From the NCBI GenBank assembly GCA_021613335.1, contig JAJTWR010000431.1, forward strand, positions 372,001 through 436,000: 64,000 nucleotides of DNA, in the 5' to 3' direction. Of this stretch, positions 63,400-64,000 are shown one piece after another (the first letter of the stretch is position 1; every line of letters starts with the position of its first letter). Origin of the DNA: Whitmania pigra. Lineage: Eukaryota > Annelida > Clitellata > Hirudinida > Haemopidae. The notes beneath the pieces are model-generated. The model saw nothing but the letters and a program-made list of their open reading frames with translations, did not search any database and was not told the DNA's origin. The position numbers were made by a program, and so were the translations under genes.

Positions 63400-64000
63400 T
63401 CAATACCCTCGCAATCGGAGCAAGAGAGGCTTCAAAATCTGCTCGGGAATAGCCGCGTAGCTCCCGAACTGCATGGTGTACGAGGCACGCCCCTGAGAGA
63501 GCGTACGCAGCGCGTCCACGTAGCCGAACATCTCCGCTAGGGGGACGCTCGCCGAAATCAACTGCAGAAGCCCGCGCTGGCCCATGGACTTGATGATGCC
63601 GCGGCGGGAACTCACGTCGCCGATGACGCTCCCAAGGTAATCCTGCGGGGTCGAAATCTCGACCTCCATGATCGGTTCGAGGAGCGTCGGCGCCGCCGCT
63701 TTGCATGCGGCGGTAAACGCCGTGGCCGCGGCGATTTGGAACGACGACTCGTCGGAGTCGGTGTCGGAAGCGCGCGCGTCGAACACCTCCGCCACGACAT
63801 CGACGATCGGATAGCCCGCGACGACGCCGCGCGAGAGCGACGACATCACTCCGGCCTCAATCGCCGGGTAAAACTCCTTGGGGATTTTCCCGTCGGGGAG
63901 CGCGTTGCGAAACGCGATGCCCTCGCCTGCTGCTCGCGGGAGCACCCGCAGCTTCACGTAGCCGTACTGCTCCTTGCCTGCGGTCTGCTTCACGTGCTCG
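63400..64000 (-). CDS. fusA: Elongation factor G, C-terminal part (partial)
   Basis: The last 199 codons of an EF-G gene whose 5' part lies beyond the window edge. HVKQTAGKEQYGYVKLRV (domain IV) and LLEPIMEVEISTPQDYLGSVIGDVSSRRG (domain V) identify it. The domain IV loop that is usually close to HDVDSSE reads SDTDSDES here. tuf normally follows fusA but is absent; rpsJ comes next after 197 bases. An EF-G2-type paralogue cannot be excluded from this part alone. Confidence 0.9.
   Translation of the reverse strand, partial: EHVKQTAGKEQYGYVKLRVLPRAAGEGIAFRNALPDGKIPKEFYPAIEAGVMSSLSRGVVAGYPIVDVVAEVFDARASDTDSDESSFQIAAATAFTAACKAAAPTLLEPIMEVEISTPQDYLGSVIGDVSSRRGIIKSMGQRGLLQLISASVPLAEMFGYVDALRTLSQGRASYTMQFGSYAAIPEQILKPLLLRLRGY

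Noticed and set aside
1..64000. CRISPR array
   Set aside because: No set of regularly spaced short repeats and no cas gene is visible.

Overview
The window reads as a chromosomal segment of a Gram-negative bacterium, roughly 60% GC. It carries LPS-export permeases (LptF/LptG), lipoproteins and a Sec/S10 ribosomal cluster. A purH neighbour, a sigma-region-4-like DNA-binding protein joined to a MerR-like regulator, resembles pairs I associate with Myxococcota and other former Deltaproteobacteria. That placement is an inference, not a proof.

Layout. 0-7.2 kb: lipoprotein, calcineurin-like phosphoesterase, RecD2-type helicase, an AT-rich island holding a candidate two-peptide transcription unit on the minus strand, then a CstA-type peptide/pyruvate transporter with its small YbdD-like partner. 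7.3-11.2 kb: an AbiEi/AbiEii type IV toxin-antitoxin pair, an exported RNase Sa-like guanyl ribonuclease followed by a barstar-like inhibitor, and an NHL-repeat lipoprotein.

11.2-26.4 kb: a complete phenol meta-cleavage supra-operon. A DmpR/XylR-type sigma-54 activator, overlapped by a GntR repressor gene, is transcribed away from the genes dmpKLMNOPQB, an HbpS/GlcG-like gene, then dmpC-E-H-D-F-G-I. The intergenic region holds a clear -24/-12 promoter and an upstream inverted repeat. The phenol hydroxylase (K-P) makes catechol, DmpB cleaves it, and DmpC/I/H or DmpD lead to 2-oxopent-4-enoate, which DmpE/G/F turn into pyruvate and acetyl-CoA. As written, dmpN and dmpC each carry one single-base frameshift, so the pathway is either decaying or affected by sequence error.

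26.4-31.8 kb: hsdM and hsdS without hsdR, a succinate-semialdehyde-type dehydrogenase of lower GC, a long intergenic stretch and tRNA-Gly(GCC). 31.9-42.8 kb: housekeeping genes pgsA, TPR-AIM24, lytic transglycosylase, nadB, two regulators, purH, purD, lptF, lptG. 42.8-52.5 kb: a decaying glycan region with two glycosyltransferases, a GT39-like membrane protein, DUF2079 proteins, IS3-family copies and remnants, and a duplicated small module broken twice.

52.6-64 kb (minus strand): fusA (partial), then rpsJ-rplD-rplW-rplB-rpsS-rplV-rpsC-rplP-rpmC-rpsQ-rplN-rplX-rplE-rpsH-rplF-rplR-rpsE-rpmD-rplO-secY-adk. The usual tuf, rplC and rpsN are missing from their expected places.
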